A DNA stretch of 42,547 nt from Actinomycetes bacterium (GTDB lineage Bacteria; Actinomycetota; Acidimicrobiia; Acidimicrobiales; RAAP-2): contig JAJYBR010000011.1 of the NCBI GenBank assembly GCA_021778895.1, positions 1 to 42,547 on the forward strand, written 5' to 3'. The notes below the pieces were generated by a model. It saw only the letters and a program-made list of their open reading frames with translations, was not told where the DNA came from and did not search any database. The translations under genes and the position numbers were made by a program. Positions 1 through 7,463 of this stretch are shown piece by piece. Every line of letters starts with the position of its first letter. Position 1 is the stretch's first letter.

Positions 1-107
1 GCCTGCATGATGAGGCCGTTGGCGCTGGCCGACCCGGTCCCGTTCACGTTGGCCAGCTTGAGTGCGAAGTCGTTGACCCGCACCTGGGGCGTGACGTCCG
101 TCGTCAT
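1..107 (-). CDS. korA: 2-oxoacid:acceptor oxidoreductase subunit alpha, N-terminal fragment
   Basis: Only the first 35 codons lie in the window; the gene runs off the left edge. The reverse-strand product starts MTTDVTPQVRVNDFALKLAN and continues with the motif NVNGTGSASAN, which is the conserved N-terminus (gamma-domain side) of 2-oxoglutarate/2-oxoacid:ferredoxin oxidoreductase alpha subunits. These enzymes decarboxylate a 2-oxoacid to acyl-CoA with ferredoxin as electron acceptor, in the cytoplasm. The ATG at 107-105 overlaps the TGA of the upstream oxidoreductase as ATGA and has a good Shine-Dalgarno (GGAGAGG) 4 nt upstream, so the two are coupled in one operon. The assignment rests on a short piece, so the exact substrate (2-oxoglutarate versus another 2-oxoacid) is not decided. 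Confidence 0.75.
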   Translation of the reverse strand, partial: MTTDVTPQVRVNDFALKLANVNGTGSASANGLIMQ

Positions 108-1918
108 CGGTCCTCTCCTTTTGCCGTTCCCACCGGGATGCGCACCACGTCGGCGCCGGCCCGCGGGGCCAGCAGGGTGAACTCGACCATGTCCCAGGCC
201 GCGGTGGGGCAGCGCTCGGCGCACAGGCCGCAGTGGACGCAGACGTTCTCGTCCTTGACCATGACCCGTCCCGTCTGGGGCAGCGGCCCCGAGACGTACA
301 GCGTCTGGTCGAGGTTCTCCGACGGCGCGCTCAGGCGCGTGCGCAGCTCGTCCTCGGTGCCGTCGTGCGTGATGGTCAGGCACTGGACCGGGCAGATGTC
401 GATGCAGGCGTCGCACTCGATGCACAGGCTGGCGTTGAAGCCGGTCTGGATGTCGCAGTTGAGGCAGCGCTGGGCCTCGCGCGCCGTCTGGTCGGGGTCG
501 AAGCCGAGCTCGACCTCCAGGTCGAGGGAGCGGAACCGCGAGGCCAGGTCGAGGTGGGCCATCTGCTGGCGCTCGGACGGGTTGTAGTCGTTGTGGTAGC
601 GCCACTCGGCCATGCCCATCTTGGCCGAGACGAGGTTCATGCCCGCGGGCGGGCGCTCGGCGACGGACTGGCCCTGGCAGTGGCGGTCGATCGAGATCGC
701 TGCCTCGTGCCCGTGGGCCACGGCCCAGATGATGTTCTTGGGCCCGAAGGCGGCGTCACCGCCGAAGAAGACGCCCGGCCGGGTGCTCTCGAAGGTCACC
801 GGGTCCACGACCGGCATGTCCCACTCGCCGAACTCAAGGCCCAGGTCACGCTCGATCCAGGGGAAGGCGTTCTCCTGGCCGATGGCCAAGATGACGTCGT
901 CGCAGGGCACCGTGACCGAGTCGACGACGCGCGAGTGGCGGGCTCCCTCGTCCCACTCGACGATGTCGAACTCCATGCCCACCAGGCGTCCCTCCTCGAG
1001 GACGAAGCGCGTGGGGGCGTGGTTGACCACGATCGCGACGCCCTCTTCCTCGGCGTCCTCGATCTCCCAGGGCGACGCCTTGAAGAACTCGCGCGGCCGG
1101 CGCGCCATGACGCTGATGTCGCGGCCGCCCAGGCGCCGCGAGGTGCGGCAGCAGTCCATGGCGGTGTTGCCGACCCCGATGATCAAGACGCGCGATCCGA
1201 TCGAGGTGATGTGCTCGAAGGCCACCGACTCGAGCCAGTCGATGCCGATGTGGATGTGGCTGTCACCGACCTCGTCGTGGCGGCCCTCCAACTCGAGCTC
1301 CTTGCCCCGCGGCGCCCCCGAGCCCACGTAGACGGCATCGAAGCCTTCGTCGAGCACGTCGCGCAGGCTCGTCACGGGGCTGTTGTAGCGAACGCTCACC
1401 CCGCCCCGGTCGAGGATCGCGGACGTCTCGGCGTCCAGGACCTCGGCGGGCAGGCGGAAGTTCGGGATGTTCGAGCGCATCAGGCCGCCGGGGCGGTCGT
1501 AGCGCTCCAGGATGGTGATCTCGTAGCCCAGGGGCGCCAGGTCGTTGGCGACGGTCAGGGACGACGGCCCCGCTCCCACCAGGGCGACCCGCTTGCCGTT
1601 GGAGGTCGCCGGGATCTGGGGGAGCCGGTTGGCGATCTCGCCCTTCAGGTCCGAGGTGACGCGCTTGAGGCGGCAGATCGCGACCGGGTCGCCGTCGACG
1701 CGCCCGCGCCGGCAGGCCGGCTCGCAGGGGCGGTCGCAGGTGCGGCCCAGGACGCCGGGGAAGACGTTGGAGGCCCGGTTCAGCATGTAGGCGTCGTCGA
1801 AGCGACCCTGGGCGATCAGGCGGATGTACCCCGGCACGTCGGTGTGCGCCGGGCAGGCCCACTGGCAGTCCACGACGTGGTGGAAGTAGTTCGGGTCTCG
1901 CACGTTGGTGGGTTCCAC
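104..1918 (-). CDS. GltD-like FAD/NAD(P)H oxidoreductase with C-terminal 2x[4Fe-4S] ferredoxin domain
   Basis: A 604-residue electron-transfer flavoprotein. In order it shows an N-terminal Fe-S region with Cys motifs (CQWAC at about 18-22, RTCDRPCEPAC at about 60-69), a first FAD Rossmann motif VGAGPSS (about 114-120), an NAD(P)H motif IGVGNTAMD (about 247-255), a closing FAD motif FFGGDAAFGP, and two ferredoxin clusters CIECDACIDICP (about 499) and CVHCGLCAERCP (about 560). This is the GltD/NfnB/DPYD-type fold with an added bacterial ferredoxin. The GTG start at 1918 is chosen because a near-perfect GAAGGAGGAGC lies just upstream; the reading frame stays open 32 codons further but that segment is arginine-rich and unlike the family. 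Its stop overlaps the korA start, so it very likely shuttles electrons between ferredoxin used by KorAB and NAD(P)H. That partnership is inferred from context; glutamate synthase activity is unlikely because no gltB is adjacent. Confidence 0.82.
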   Translation of the reverse strand: MEPTNVRDPNYFHHVVDCQWACPAHTDVPGYIRLIAQGRFDDAYMLNRASNVFPGVLGRTCDRPCEPACRRGRVDGDPVAICRLKRVTSDLKGEIANRLPQIPATSNGKRVALVGAGPSSLTVANDLAPLGYEITILERYDRPGGLMRSNIPNFRLPAEVLDAETSAILDRGGVSVRYNSPVTSLRDVLDEGFDAVYVGSGAPRGKELELEGRHDEVGDSHIHIGIDWLESVAFEHITSIGSRVLIIGVGNTAMDCCRTSRRLGGRDISVMARRPREFFKASPWEIEDAEEEGVAIVVNHAPTRFVLEEGRLVGMEFDIVEWDEGARHSRVVDSVTVPCDDVILAIGQENAFPWIERDLGLEFGEWDMPVVDPVTFESTRPGVFFGGDAAFGPKNIIWAVAHGHEAAISIDRHCQGQSVAERPPAGMNLVSAKMGMAEWRYHNDYNPSERQQMAHLDLASRFRSLDLEVELGFDPDQTAREAQRCLNCDIQTGFNASLCIECDACIDICPVQCLTITHDGTEDELRTRLSAPSENLDQTLYVSGPLPQTGRVMVKDENVCVHCGLCAERCPTAAWDMVEFTLLAPRAGADVVRIPVGTAKGEDR

Positions 1919-2093
1919 GCTCCTCCTTCGCCATCGCGCGAGGCCGGGCCGCGACCCGTCGTGCGAATGTGCCTCAAACTTTACTGCCGCCTCCCATGCT
2001 GGTTTTCGCGCCACGGGACCCTCCCCGCTCGCCTAGGGCACTAAGTCACCTTCCCGCGTGGCGCCCGCCGAGGGTCGGGGGCGGGGGGACTCG

Positions 2094-2099
2094 TAGACT
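2094..2099 (+). promoter_or_regulatory. Candidate -10 element of pyk
   Basis: TAGACT fits the actinobacterial TANNNT -10 motif and lies 22 nt before the pyk start, giving a predicted 5' leader of about 16 nt that contains GAAGGAGAG. The same hexamer occurs upstream of rho and rpmE in this window. No convincing -35 was seen. The rest of the 1919-2121 gap holds a possible reverse-strand -10 (TAAAGT, plus positions 1978-1983) for the divergent flavoprotein operon. Confidence 0.45.
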
Positions 2100-2121
2100 C
2101 CGTGGCGACGGAAGGAGAGCG

Positions 2122-3537
2122 GTGCGACGCACGCGAATCGTGGCCACGCTGGGACCTGTGTCGGAATCCGACGAGGCGATCTCGGCTCTGGTCGCCGCGG
2201 GAGTCGACGTCTTCCGCCTGTCGATGGCCCACAGCGACATCGAGGCGGGGATCGCTCGCCTGCGGCGCGTGCGCGCCCTGGCGCCGGACCTGGCCATCAT
2301 GGTCGACATCCCCGGGCCCAAGATCCGCGCCGGGTCCTTCGGCACGACGCCCATCCCCCTGGACGTCGGCGCTGCCGTGGAGCTGGTCGAGGGACACGAC
2401 GAGACGTCGAACGCGCAGCGCATCGTCGTGGAGCGCCCCGACGTCCTCAACCTGCTGCGCGTCGGAGATCGCATCCACATCGGCGACGGCGGGGTGACCC
2501 TGGAGATCCTCGAGCCGGGTCGGACCACGCGCGCCGTGGTGGCCGCGGGCGGCACCGTCATGGGCAAGCCGGGCCTGTCGATGCCCTCGGCGATCCTCAA
2601 CGACCGCCTGCCCACGGCCGAGGACCGGGCCCGCCTGGAGGCGCTGGCCGACGAGCCCTTCGAGATCCTGGCCGTCTCCTTCGTGCGCTCGGCCTTCGAC
2701 GTCGTGTCGACGCGATCGGTCCTGGCCCGCGACGACGTCATGATCATGGCCAAGATCGAGACGGCCGAGGGCGTCGAGAACCTCGACGAGATCATCGCGG
2801 TCTCCGACGCCATCATGGTCGCCCGCGGCGACCTCGGGGTGCGCCTGCCGATCGAGGACGTGCCGCACCTGCAGAAGCAGATCGTGCGCCACGGCATCCG
2901 CTACGCCCGCCCGGTCGTGGTGGCGACCCAGATGCTCGAGTCGATGACGCACGCGCAGGTCCCCACGCGCGCCGAGGTGACCGACGTCGCCAACGCCGTG
3001 CTCGACGGCGCGAGCGCGGTGATGCTGAGCGGCGAGACGGCGATCGGCGACGATCCGGTGGGGACGGTCGCGACGATGGACCGGATCCTGCGGCGGGCCG
3101 AGGAGTCCTTCGACTACGCCACCTGGGGGGCGTCGCTCGGCGTCCAGCAGATCGGCGCGGGCACCCAGGCCACGCGCATCACGGCGGCCATCACCGGTGC
3201 GGCCTGGCGGGCCGCGATGGACGAGAACGCCGTCGCGATCGTCGCGTGCACCCGCTCGGGGCTGACGGCCCGGGCCATCTCCCGGTTCCGCCCGCCTATG
3301 CCGATCGTGGCCATCACGCCGGCCGCGGAGACCGCGCGCCAGCTGCACAGCTCCTGGGGCGTCCAGGAGGTCTACCTCTCGCGGGCCACCGACATCGACG
3401 AGCTCTGCCAGGTCGCGGTCACCGAGCTCAAGATCTCGGGCCTGGCCCATCCGGGCGACGCGATCGTCGTGATGGCGGGCTCGGAGTCGGGCGGTGCGTC
3501 CATCACCGACACCGTGCGCATGGTGATCGTCAGCTGA
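2122..3537 (+). CDS. pyk: Pyruvate kinase
   Basis: A 471-residue protein that converts phosphoenolpyruvate and ADP to pyruvate and ATP, the last step of glycolysis, in the cytoplasm. Recognisable family elements are RRTRIVATLGP at the N-terminus, DIPGPKIR (substrate/K+ site region), the MIMAKIETAEGVENLDEI signature with the catalytic Lys and Mg-binding Glu, VARGDLGV, VATQMLESM and VMLSGETAIG, followed by the C-terminal regulatory domain. The GTG start is set by GAAGGAGAG three bases upstream and by the family N-terminus; the frame is open further upstream without similarity. Length is normal. Its last 8 bp overlap the convergent cysC gene. Confidence 0.95.
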   Translation: MRRTRIVATLGPVSESDEAISALVAAGVDVFRLSMAHSDIEAGIARLRRVRALAPDLAIMVDIPGPKIRAGSFGTTPIPLDVGAAVELVEGHDETSNAQRIVVERPDVLNLLRVGDRIHIGDGGVTLEILEPGRTTRAVVAAGGTVMGKPGLSMPSAILNDRLPTAEDRARLEALADEPFEILAVSFVRSAFDVVSTRSVLARDDVMIMAKIETAEGVENLDEIIAVSDAIMVARGDLGVRLPIEDVPHLQKQIVRHGIRYARPVVVATQMLESMTHAQVPTRAEVTDVANAVLDGASAVMLSGETAIGDDPVGTVATMDRILRRAEESFDYATWGASLGVQQIGAGTQATRITAAITGAAWRAAMDENAVAIVACTRSGLTARAISRFRPPMPIVAITPAAETARQLHSSWGVQEVYLSRATDIDELCQVAVTELKISGLAHPGDAIVVMAGSESGGASITDTVRMVIVS

Positions 3538-4099
3538 GACCTGCTCGCGCGGCGGCCAGGCCCCGCGCCACCAGGTGCGCCACGACCGCGGCGGCGGCCT
3601 CGTCGGGTCCCAGGTGGGCCGTGTCCACGTGGACCTCGGGGTGCTCGGGTGCCTCGTAGGGGGCGTCGATCCCCGTGAAGTGCGCGATCTGGCCCGCCCG
3701 CGCGCGCTGGTAGAGGCCCTTGGGGTCGCGCTGCTCGGCGACCGCCAGGGGCGCGTCGACGAACACCTCGACGAAGATTCCCGGCGCGATCAGTCGTCGC
3801 GCCTCGTCGCGCCCGGCGGCGAAGGGTGAGATCGCGGCCACCAGGACCACGTGGCCCGCGCGGTAGAGGATCCGCGTCACCTCCGCGATGCGCCGGATGC
3901 TCTCGACGCGGGCGTCGTCGTCGTAGCCGAGGTCGCGGTTCAGCCCCTGGCGCAGCTCGTCGCCGTCGAGGTGGAAGACCGGCAGGCCCCGGGTACGCAG
4001 CTCGGCCTCGACGCGCAGGGCCAGTGTCGACTTGCCCGCTCCCGAGAGCCCGGTGAACCACACCACGAAGGGCGCCGGTTCACTGGGGCGCGCGCTCAT
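3530..4099 (-). CDS. cysC: Adenylylsulfate (APS) kinase
   Basis: A 189-residue kinase that phosphorylates APS to PAPS. It has the P-loop FTGLSGAGKST (about 15-25), the DGDELRQGLNRDLG motif that binds APS, the VVLVAAISPF strand and VFVDAPLAVAEQRDPKGLY with the substrate-binding Arg/Lys region, all typical of stand-alone CysC at normal length. The neighbour on the same strand, 22 bp upstream, is a sulfotransferase, the kind of enzyme that consumes PAPS, so the PAPS made here may feed sulfation rather than only assimilation. The ATP sulfurylase subunits CysD and CysN that make APS are at the other end of the window, about 37 kb away. The 3' end overlaps the pyk stop region. Confidence 0.93.
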   Translation of the reverse strand: MSARPSEPAPFVVWFTGLSGAGKSTLALRVEAELRTRGLPVFHLDGDELRQGLNRDLGYDDDARVESIRRIAEVTRILYRAGHVVLVAAISPFAAGRDEARRLIAPGIFVEVFVDAPLAVAEQRDPKGLYQRARAGQIAHFTGIDAPYEAPEHPEVHVDTAHLGPDEAAAAVVAHLVARGLAAARAGLS

Positions 4100-4108
4100 C
4101 GGCCAGGC

Positions 4109-4114
4109 ACGCTA
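4109..4114 (-). promoter_or_regulatory. Candidate -10 element of cysC
   Basis: On the reverse strand TAGCGT is followed by nine bases and then the cysC ATG, predicting a 5' leader of only about 2-3 nt. It lies in the 22-bp gap between the sulfotransferase stop and cysC, so cysC could be transcribed separately from the sulfotransferase. No -35 is evident. Confidence 0.4.
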
Positions 4115-4121
4115 GCAGGGC

Positions 4122-5147
4122 TCAGTGCCTATGCCGCGCGAGGGCACGCGCCCAGCGCACCGCCCGGGTGGCCTCGAGGGCCCGCAACTCGGTGAGCGCG
4201 GCGTCCATCTCGCCGCGCAGCTCAGCGCTCTGGCTTCGTAGCGCGGCGTTGTCGGCTTCGAGGCCGCTCAGGCGGGCCTCGCGGTCGGCGACGACCGCCT
4301 CGAACTGGGCGACGATGCTGCGCTGGGCGTCGAGGAAGGTGCGGCGCTCGCCGATCAGGGCGGCCTCCCAGGCGCCCGCGGGCGGCACGGTGGCCGCAAA
4401 CGCGTCGTGGCGACCACGCAGTGCGGTCAGGGTGCGGGCCAGCTCGTCGATCTCGCGGGGCGGCTCGCGCAGCTCGGCCTCGACCAGGTCGGTCGAGCGC
4501 CGCAGGTCGGCGCTGATGTGGGCCGCTGCCGCGTCGAGGTCGCCCGGCTCGTCGAGCTGGCCGAAGGCCTGGAGGCTGGCGGCGACCTCGCCGAGGACGC
4601 CGCGCGGGTCGACCAGCAGGTCCTCGTAGGTGCACACGTGCACGCGCATCCCGGTGAGGTCCTCGAGCAGGGCGCGGTTGTAGGCGGCCCACAGGCTCAG
4701 ACCCGTCAGCGGTGTCATGGCGTCGCGTCGAGCCATGGACCGGGCCACCTCGGCGGGCGAGCGCACGATCAGCACCGCGACGACGTCCTCGAGCACCCGG
4801 CGCCACAGGGGAACCAGCAGCGCCATGCGGGGATCCTTGAGCACGAACCGGTCGCTGGAGAAGGTCTGGCTCACCAGGCAGCTGGCCTCCTCGAGGAAGG
4901 ACGCCAGATCGGGGCGCTCGGACCAGCCCGCGTCGCGCTGCGGGGGGATGTCCCAGCGGCCGCCGAGCAGCGCCAGGATCATCTCGTCGAGATCGGCGAT
5001 CGACGTGATCTCGAAGTAGCCCTCGGGATTCCCCTCGTCGGCCGGCATCAGGGCCTCTGCGGGACCGGCGTCGAGCCCGAGCGCGGCCAGGGCACCGGCG
5101 AGGGCCGACGTGCCCGATCGGTGCATACCCATCACGAGGACGCTCAC
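4122..5147 (-). CDS. PAPS-dependent sulfotransferase family protein with C-terminal coiled coil
   Basis: A 341-residue protein beginning with VLVMGMHRSGTSALAGAL (about 3-20), the 5'-phosphosulfate-binding loop of the sulfotransferase fold, followed by LKDPR (103-107) and LIVRSPAEVARSMARRD (127-142), which matches the 3'-phosphate-binding strand/helix. The last about 65 residues (roughly 275-335) are charged, heptad-like and predicted coiled coil, ending in a basic tail ALARHRH. Family members transfer sulfate from PAPS to carbohydrate or lipid hydroxyls, often in cell-envelope glycan synthesis. Its position directly upstream of cysC supports PAPS as donor. The acceptor cannot be told from sequence. 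The GTG start at 5147 fits the family N-terminus and a leaderless promoter 6 nt upstream. Confidence 0.8.
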   Translation of the reverse strand: MSVLVMGMHRSGTSALAGALAALGLDAGPAEALMPADEGNPEGYFEITSIADLDEMILALLGGRWDIPPQRDAGWSERPDLASFLEEASCLVSQTFSSDRFVLKDPRMALLVPLWRRVLEDVVAVLIVRSPAEVARSMARRDAMTPLTGLSLWAAYNRALLEDLTGMRVHVCTYEDLLVDPRGVLGEVAASLQAFGQLDEPGDLDAAAAHISADLRRSTDLVEAELREPPREIDELARTLTALRGRHDAFAATVPPAGAWEAALIGERRTFLDAQRSIVAQFEAVVADREARLSGLEADNAALRSQSAELRGEMDAALTELRALEATRAVRWARALARHRH

Positions 5148-5153
5148 CCCATG

Positions 5154-5159
5154 AACCTA
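5154..5159 (-). promoter_or_regulatory. Leaderless-type -10 element of the sulfotransferase gene
   Basis: Reverse-strand TAGGTT is followed by exactly six bases (CATGGG) and the GTG start, so transcription would begin at or next to the start codon. There is no room for a Shine-Dalgarno. This is one of seven identical arrangements in the window. Confidence 0.5.
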
Positions 5160-5777
5160 CCTGCTGGAGGAATGGATCGCGGAGGGTCAACGGGGGTGCG
5201 CGGCGCTACGGTGGTGCTCGCGCACGACCAGCGAGGCCCGGAGAAAGCGGGGCGCGTCGTGCCGCCAGGCGCGATGCGCCGCGATAGCGCGGCGCATCGT
5301 CGCGCTCGCGACCAACGCAACGCGCGGTCCGGCGCGCGAGGCCGATCGAGATCCCATGCCCGGGTCCCGCGTCCGCCACTGACGTGAGCGCACCGCGCCG
5401 ACCGCGCGCAGAAGCCGGAGCCCCCCTTGTCCGATGCTGGTGTCGCCACTCGTGTGGACGACTCGCGGGATGCTCGCTGTCGTTGTTGACGCTGACAGGT
5501 TCGTTGGCGTGTCCAACGCGACTCCTGGGAGCCAGTGGTGGTACGGCCCGGAGGAGAAGGCCCGAAGCCGACTGGGGGTGCACGGGGTCCTGACGGCGGT
5601 GCATCGACTGCGTGAAACCACCCGTCACGGCGTCGCGCGTGATCGCTCCCCGTGCCGGACATCGCACGGCGTCCCCCCGGGTATGCCCCTGCTGTCGCGT
5701 CGTGCACGTCGTCGGTCGCGGATGTCCCACCCGCGCTCGAGTCTTTTGCGCGCGTCGCGACGTACCAAGATGGGTTG
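5160..5777. other. Long intergenic region without a recognisable gene
   Basis: About 620 bp between the divergent sulfotransferase and deacetylase genes. Short open frames exist on both strands, but their translations are Arg/Ala/Ser-rich, lack family motifs and have no convincing start signals. The only clear structure is the perfect palindrome at 5272-5299. The segment may be decayed coding DNA or a long regulatory region; I recognise nothing else in it. Confidence 0.6.
5272..5299. repeat. Perfect 12-bp inverted repeat with a 4-nt loop
   Basis: CGATGCGCCGCG, loop ATAG, then CGCGGCGCATCG: twelve consecutive Watson-Crick pairs, extendable by one G-U pair. It sits about 120 bp upstream of the sulfotransferase start and about 480 bp upstream of the deacetylase, with no T-run on either side. 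It could be a stem-loop in a transcript, a binding site for a dimeric regulator, or the tip of a terminator from a lost gene. Confidence 0.75.
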
Positions 5778-7241
5778 GTGGTCTCCCCCAAGGTCCGGGG
5801 TTCGCTTCTCGTGTTCGCCGTCACCGCGCTGGGCCTCGCGGCACCGGCGACGGCGGAGTCGCGCGCGGTGGAGGTGCCGATGCGGGTCCTTGCCTCGACG
5901 TCCTGCCCCCCGGCCACCGCGGGAGTCCTGAACGCGGCGCCTCTCGTCGCTGGTTCGCGTAGGACAGTGGCGCTGACCTTCGATGACGGGCCTGGTCGAA
6001 GCACTCAGAGCATCATCAACGTCCTGCGCACGTTCCACGTGCGCGCCACGTTCTTCAACATCGGGTGGGACGTCAGCGACCACCCCTCGTTGGTGAGAGA
6101 GGAGGCCGCTGACGGGTTCCTCTTGGGTGACCACACCAACAGCCATCCCGACATGACCGACCTGTCCCGGGCCGCGCAGGCGGACGAGATTGCCCAGGTA
6201 GGCATCCTTCAGCGTCGCCTCACGGGGACCGTGCCGTGTGTCTTTCGTCCCCCCTACGGCGACTACGACGCCACCACGTTGTCGGTCGCTCACCGCGACG
6301 GCCTGTCGCTGTGGACGTGGAGCGACAACAGCAACGACTGGGAGGCTCGGGGATCGGGCTCGAGCCACTGGATTCACGAGATCGAGAGGTCCGTCATCGA
6401 TGGCTCCATCGGCGAGGACCATCCCGTCGTCCTGCTGCACGACCAGTTGATGGCGACGCCGGCGACCGTCGCGGCCCTGCCCGACATACTCCGTTTTTTC
6501 AAGGAGCGCGGCTACGCCTTCGTGGATCTCCTCGGCCGCACGGGACCGCCGGGGGAGTGCGGCGGGCCAAGCGCACCGCGGTTCGTCCCCACCTACACCG
6601 TGCTCCCCAACGGTATCGTCATGTCGAGCGGCGCGGTCCGATTCTCGGCCAATCGCCAGTTCGTCCTGACGATGAGGTCCGATGGCCAGTTCGCCTACGC
6701 CGAGGTTGGGGGACCGACGCTCTGGTCGAGCCCGACCCGTGGCTCCCCGGGCGCCACCGCGCAGATCGACCACGGGATCCTCCGCGTGGTGGGGACCGAC
6801 GGCCAGACCTTGTGGTCGGCGAGCGGCGGGGGCCCGGATGCCCACTTGGATCTCGAGTCGGATGGCTCGCTTGCCCTGGTGAGTGGCGCGAACGTGCGCT
6901 GGATCAGTCGCCGAGTGCTGAGCGCCCTGCGACCGGGCACGTCTCTCTCGCCCGGATGGTATGTGTCCTCGCCGAACCTGCGCTGTCGGTTGACGATGAC
7001 GAACACGGGCGCCCTGCGACTGGTGACGGCGGATCACCAGACGCTGTGGTGGAACGACGCGCGAGCACCCGGCGGTCGATCGATCCTCGAGCGGTCGGGT
7101 GACCTGGTGACCGTCACCGCCTCCGGCACCGTCGTGTGGTCGTCTGACACCTCCGGCCACGCCCACGACATCCTCGCGGTGACCAGTGAGGGGACCCTTC
7201 GTCTCGTCGGTGCCAGCGGCGTCGCGTGGGCGACGCAGTGA
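5778..7241 (+). CDS. Secreted polysaccharide deacetylase (NodB fold) with C-terminal bulb-lectin-like repeats
   Basis: About 487 residues. Residues 1-26 form a signal peptide (basic VSPKVRG, hydrophobic core, cleavage after ATA). The NodB/CE4 catalytic domain follows with all five motifs: TFDDGP (67-72), the metal-binding HTNSH (119-123), RPPYG (157-161), a Trp/Asp motif around TWSDNSNDW (180-188) and LLHD (219-222). From about 272 to the end there are two stretches of repeated blocks of the form LxxxxDGxLxLVxxxxxxxLW, as in B-type (bulb) mannose-binding lectins, for example LESDGSLALV and MTNTGALRLVTADHQTLWW. It probably removes N- or O-acetyl groups from a cell-surface or external glycan that the lectin part binds. 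The start is uncertain: GTG 5778 or TTG 5775 fit the signal peptide, with no clear Shine-Dalgarno. Metal and substrate are inferred from the family. Confidence 0.85.
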   Translation: MVSPKVRGSLLVFAVTALGLAAPATAESRAVEVPMRVLASTSCPPATAGVLNAAPLVAGSRRTVALTFDDGPGRSTQSIINVLRTFHVRATFFNIGWDVSDHPSLVREEAADGFLLGDHTNSHPDMTDLSRAAQADEIAQVGILQRRLTGTVPCVFRPPYGDYDATTLSVAHRDGLSLWTWSDNSNDWEARGSGSSHWIHEIERSVIDGSIGEDHPVVLLHDQLMATPATVAALPDILRFFKERGYAFVDLLGRTGPPGECGGPSAPRFVPTYTVLPNGIVMSSGAVRFSANRQFVLTMRSDGQFAYAEVGGPTLWSSPTRGSPGATAQIDHGILRVVGTDGQTLWSASGGGPDAHLDLESDGSLALVSGANVRWISRRVLSALRPGTSLSPGWYVSSPNLRCRLTMTNTGALRLVTADHQTLWWNDARAPGGRSILERSGDLVTVTASGTVVWSSDTSGHAHDILAVTSEGTLRLVGASGVAWATQ

Positions 7242-7418
7242 TTGCGACGGGGCGCTCGCCGGATCACTTCGTCAGAGCTGCCCGCCGCGACTGTGGATCC
7301 GGCGGTGGTCGGATGGCGCTGCGCGAGCTGGTGTGGTCCGGAGCCATTTCGCTCCACACGGGGGAGGTCACCGTAGCGTCGGGCGCGAGCCGCTACCTCA
7401 ATGTGACGTCGGCCGCGT

Positions 7419-7463
7419 CGTTAGCGACCGACCTGTCTGGTCGAGCGCCGTGGCTTGCTAACG
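7419..7463 (-). terminator. Possible stem-loop at the 3' end of the desaturase gene
   Basis: CGTTAGC (7419-7425) pairs with GCTAACG (7457-7463), and inside it CGACC (7429-7433) pairs with GGTCG (7439-7443) around TGTCT. The outer arm includes the desaturase stop codon. There is no U-run, so termination is only a suggestion. The remaining 7242-7418 gap, downstream of the deacetylase, shows nothing recognisable. Confidence 0.25.

Noticed and set aside
5187..5931. Several open frames on both strands in the long intergenic region
   Set aside because: Overlapping, low-complexity Arg/Ala/Ser-rich products with no start signals or motifs; the plus-strand one ends inside the deacetylase in another frame.
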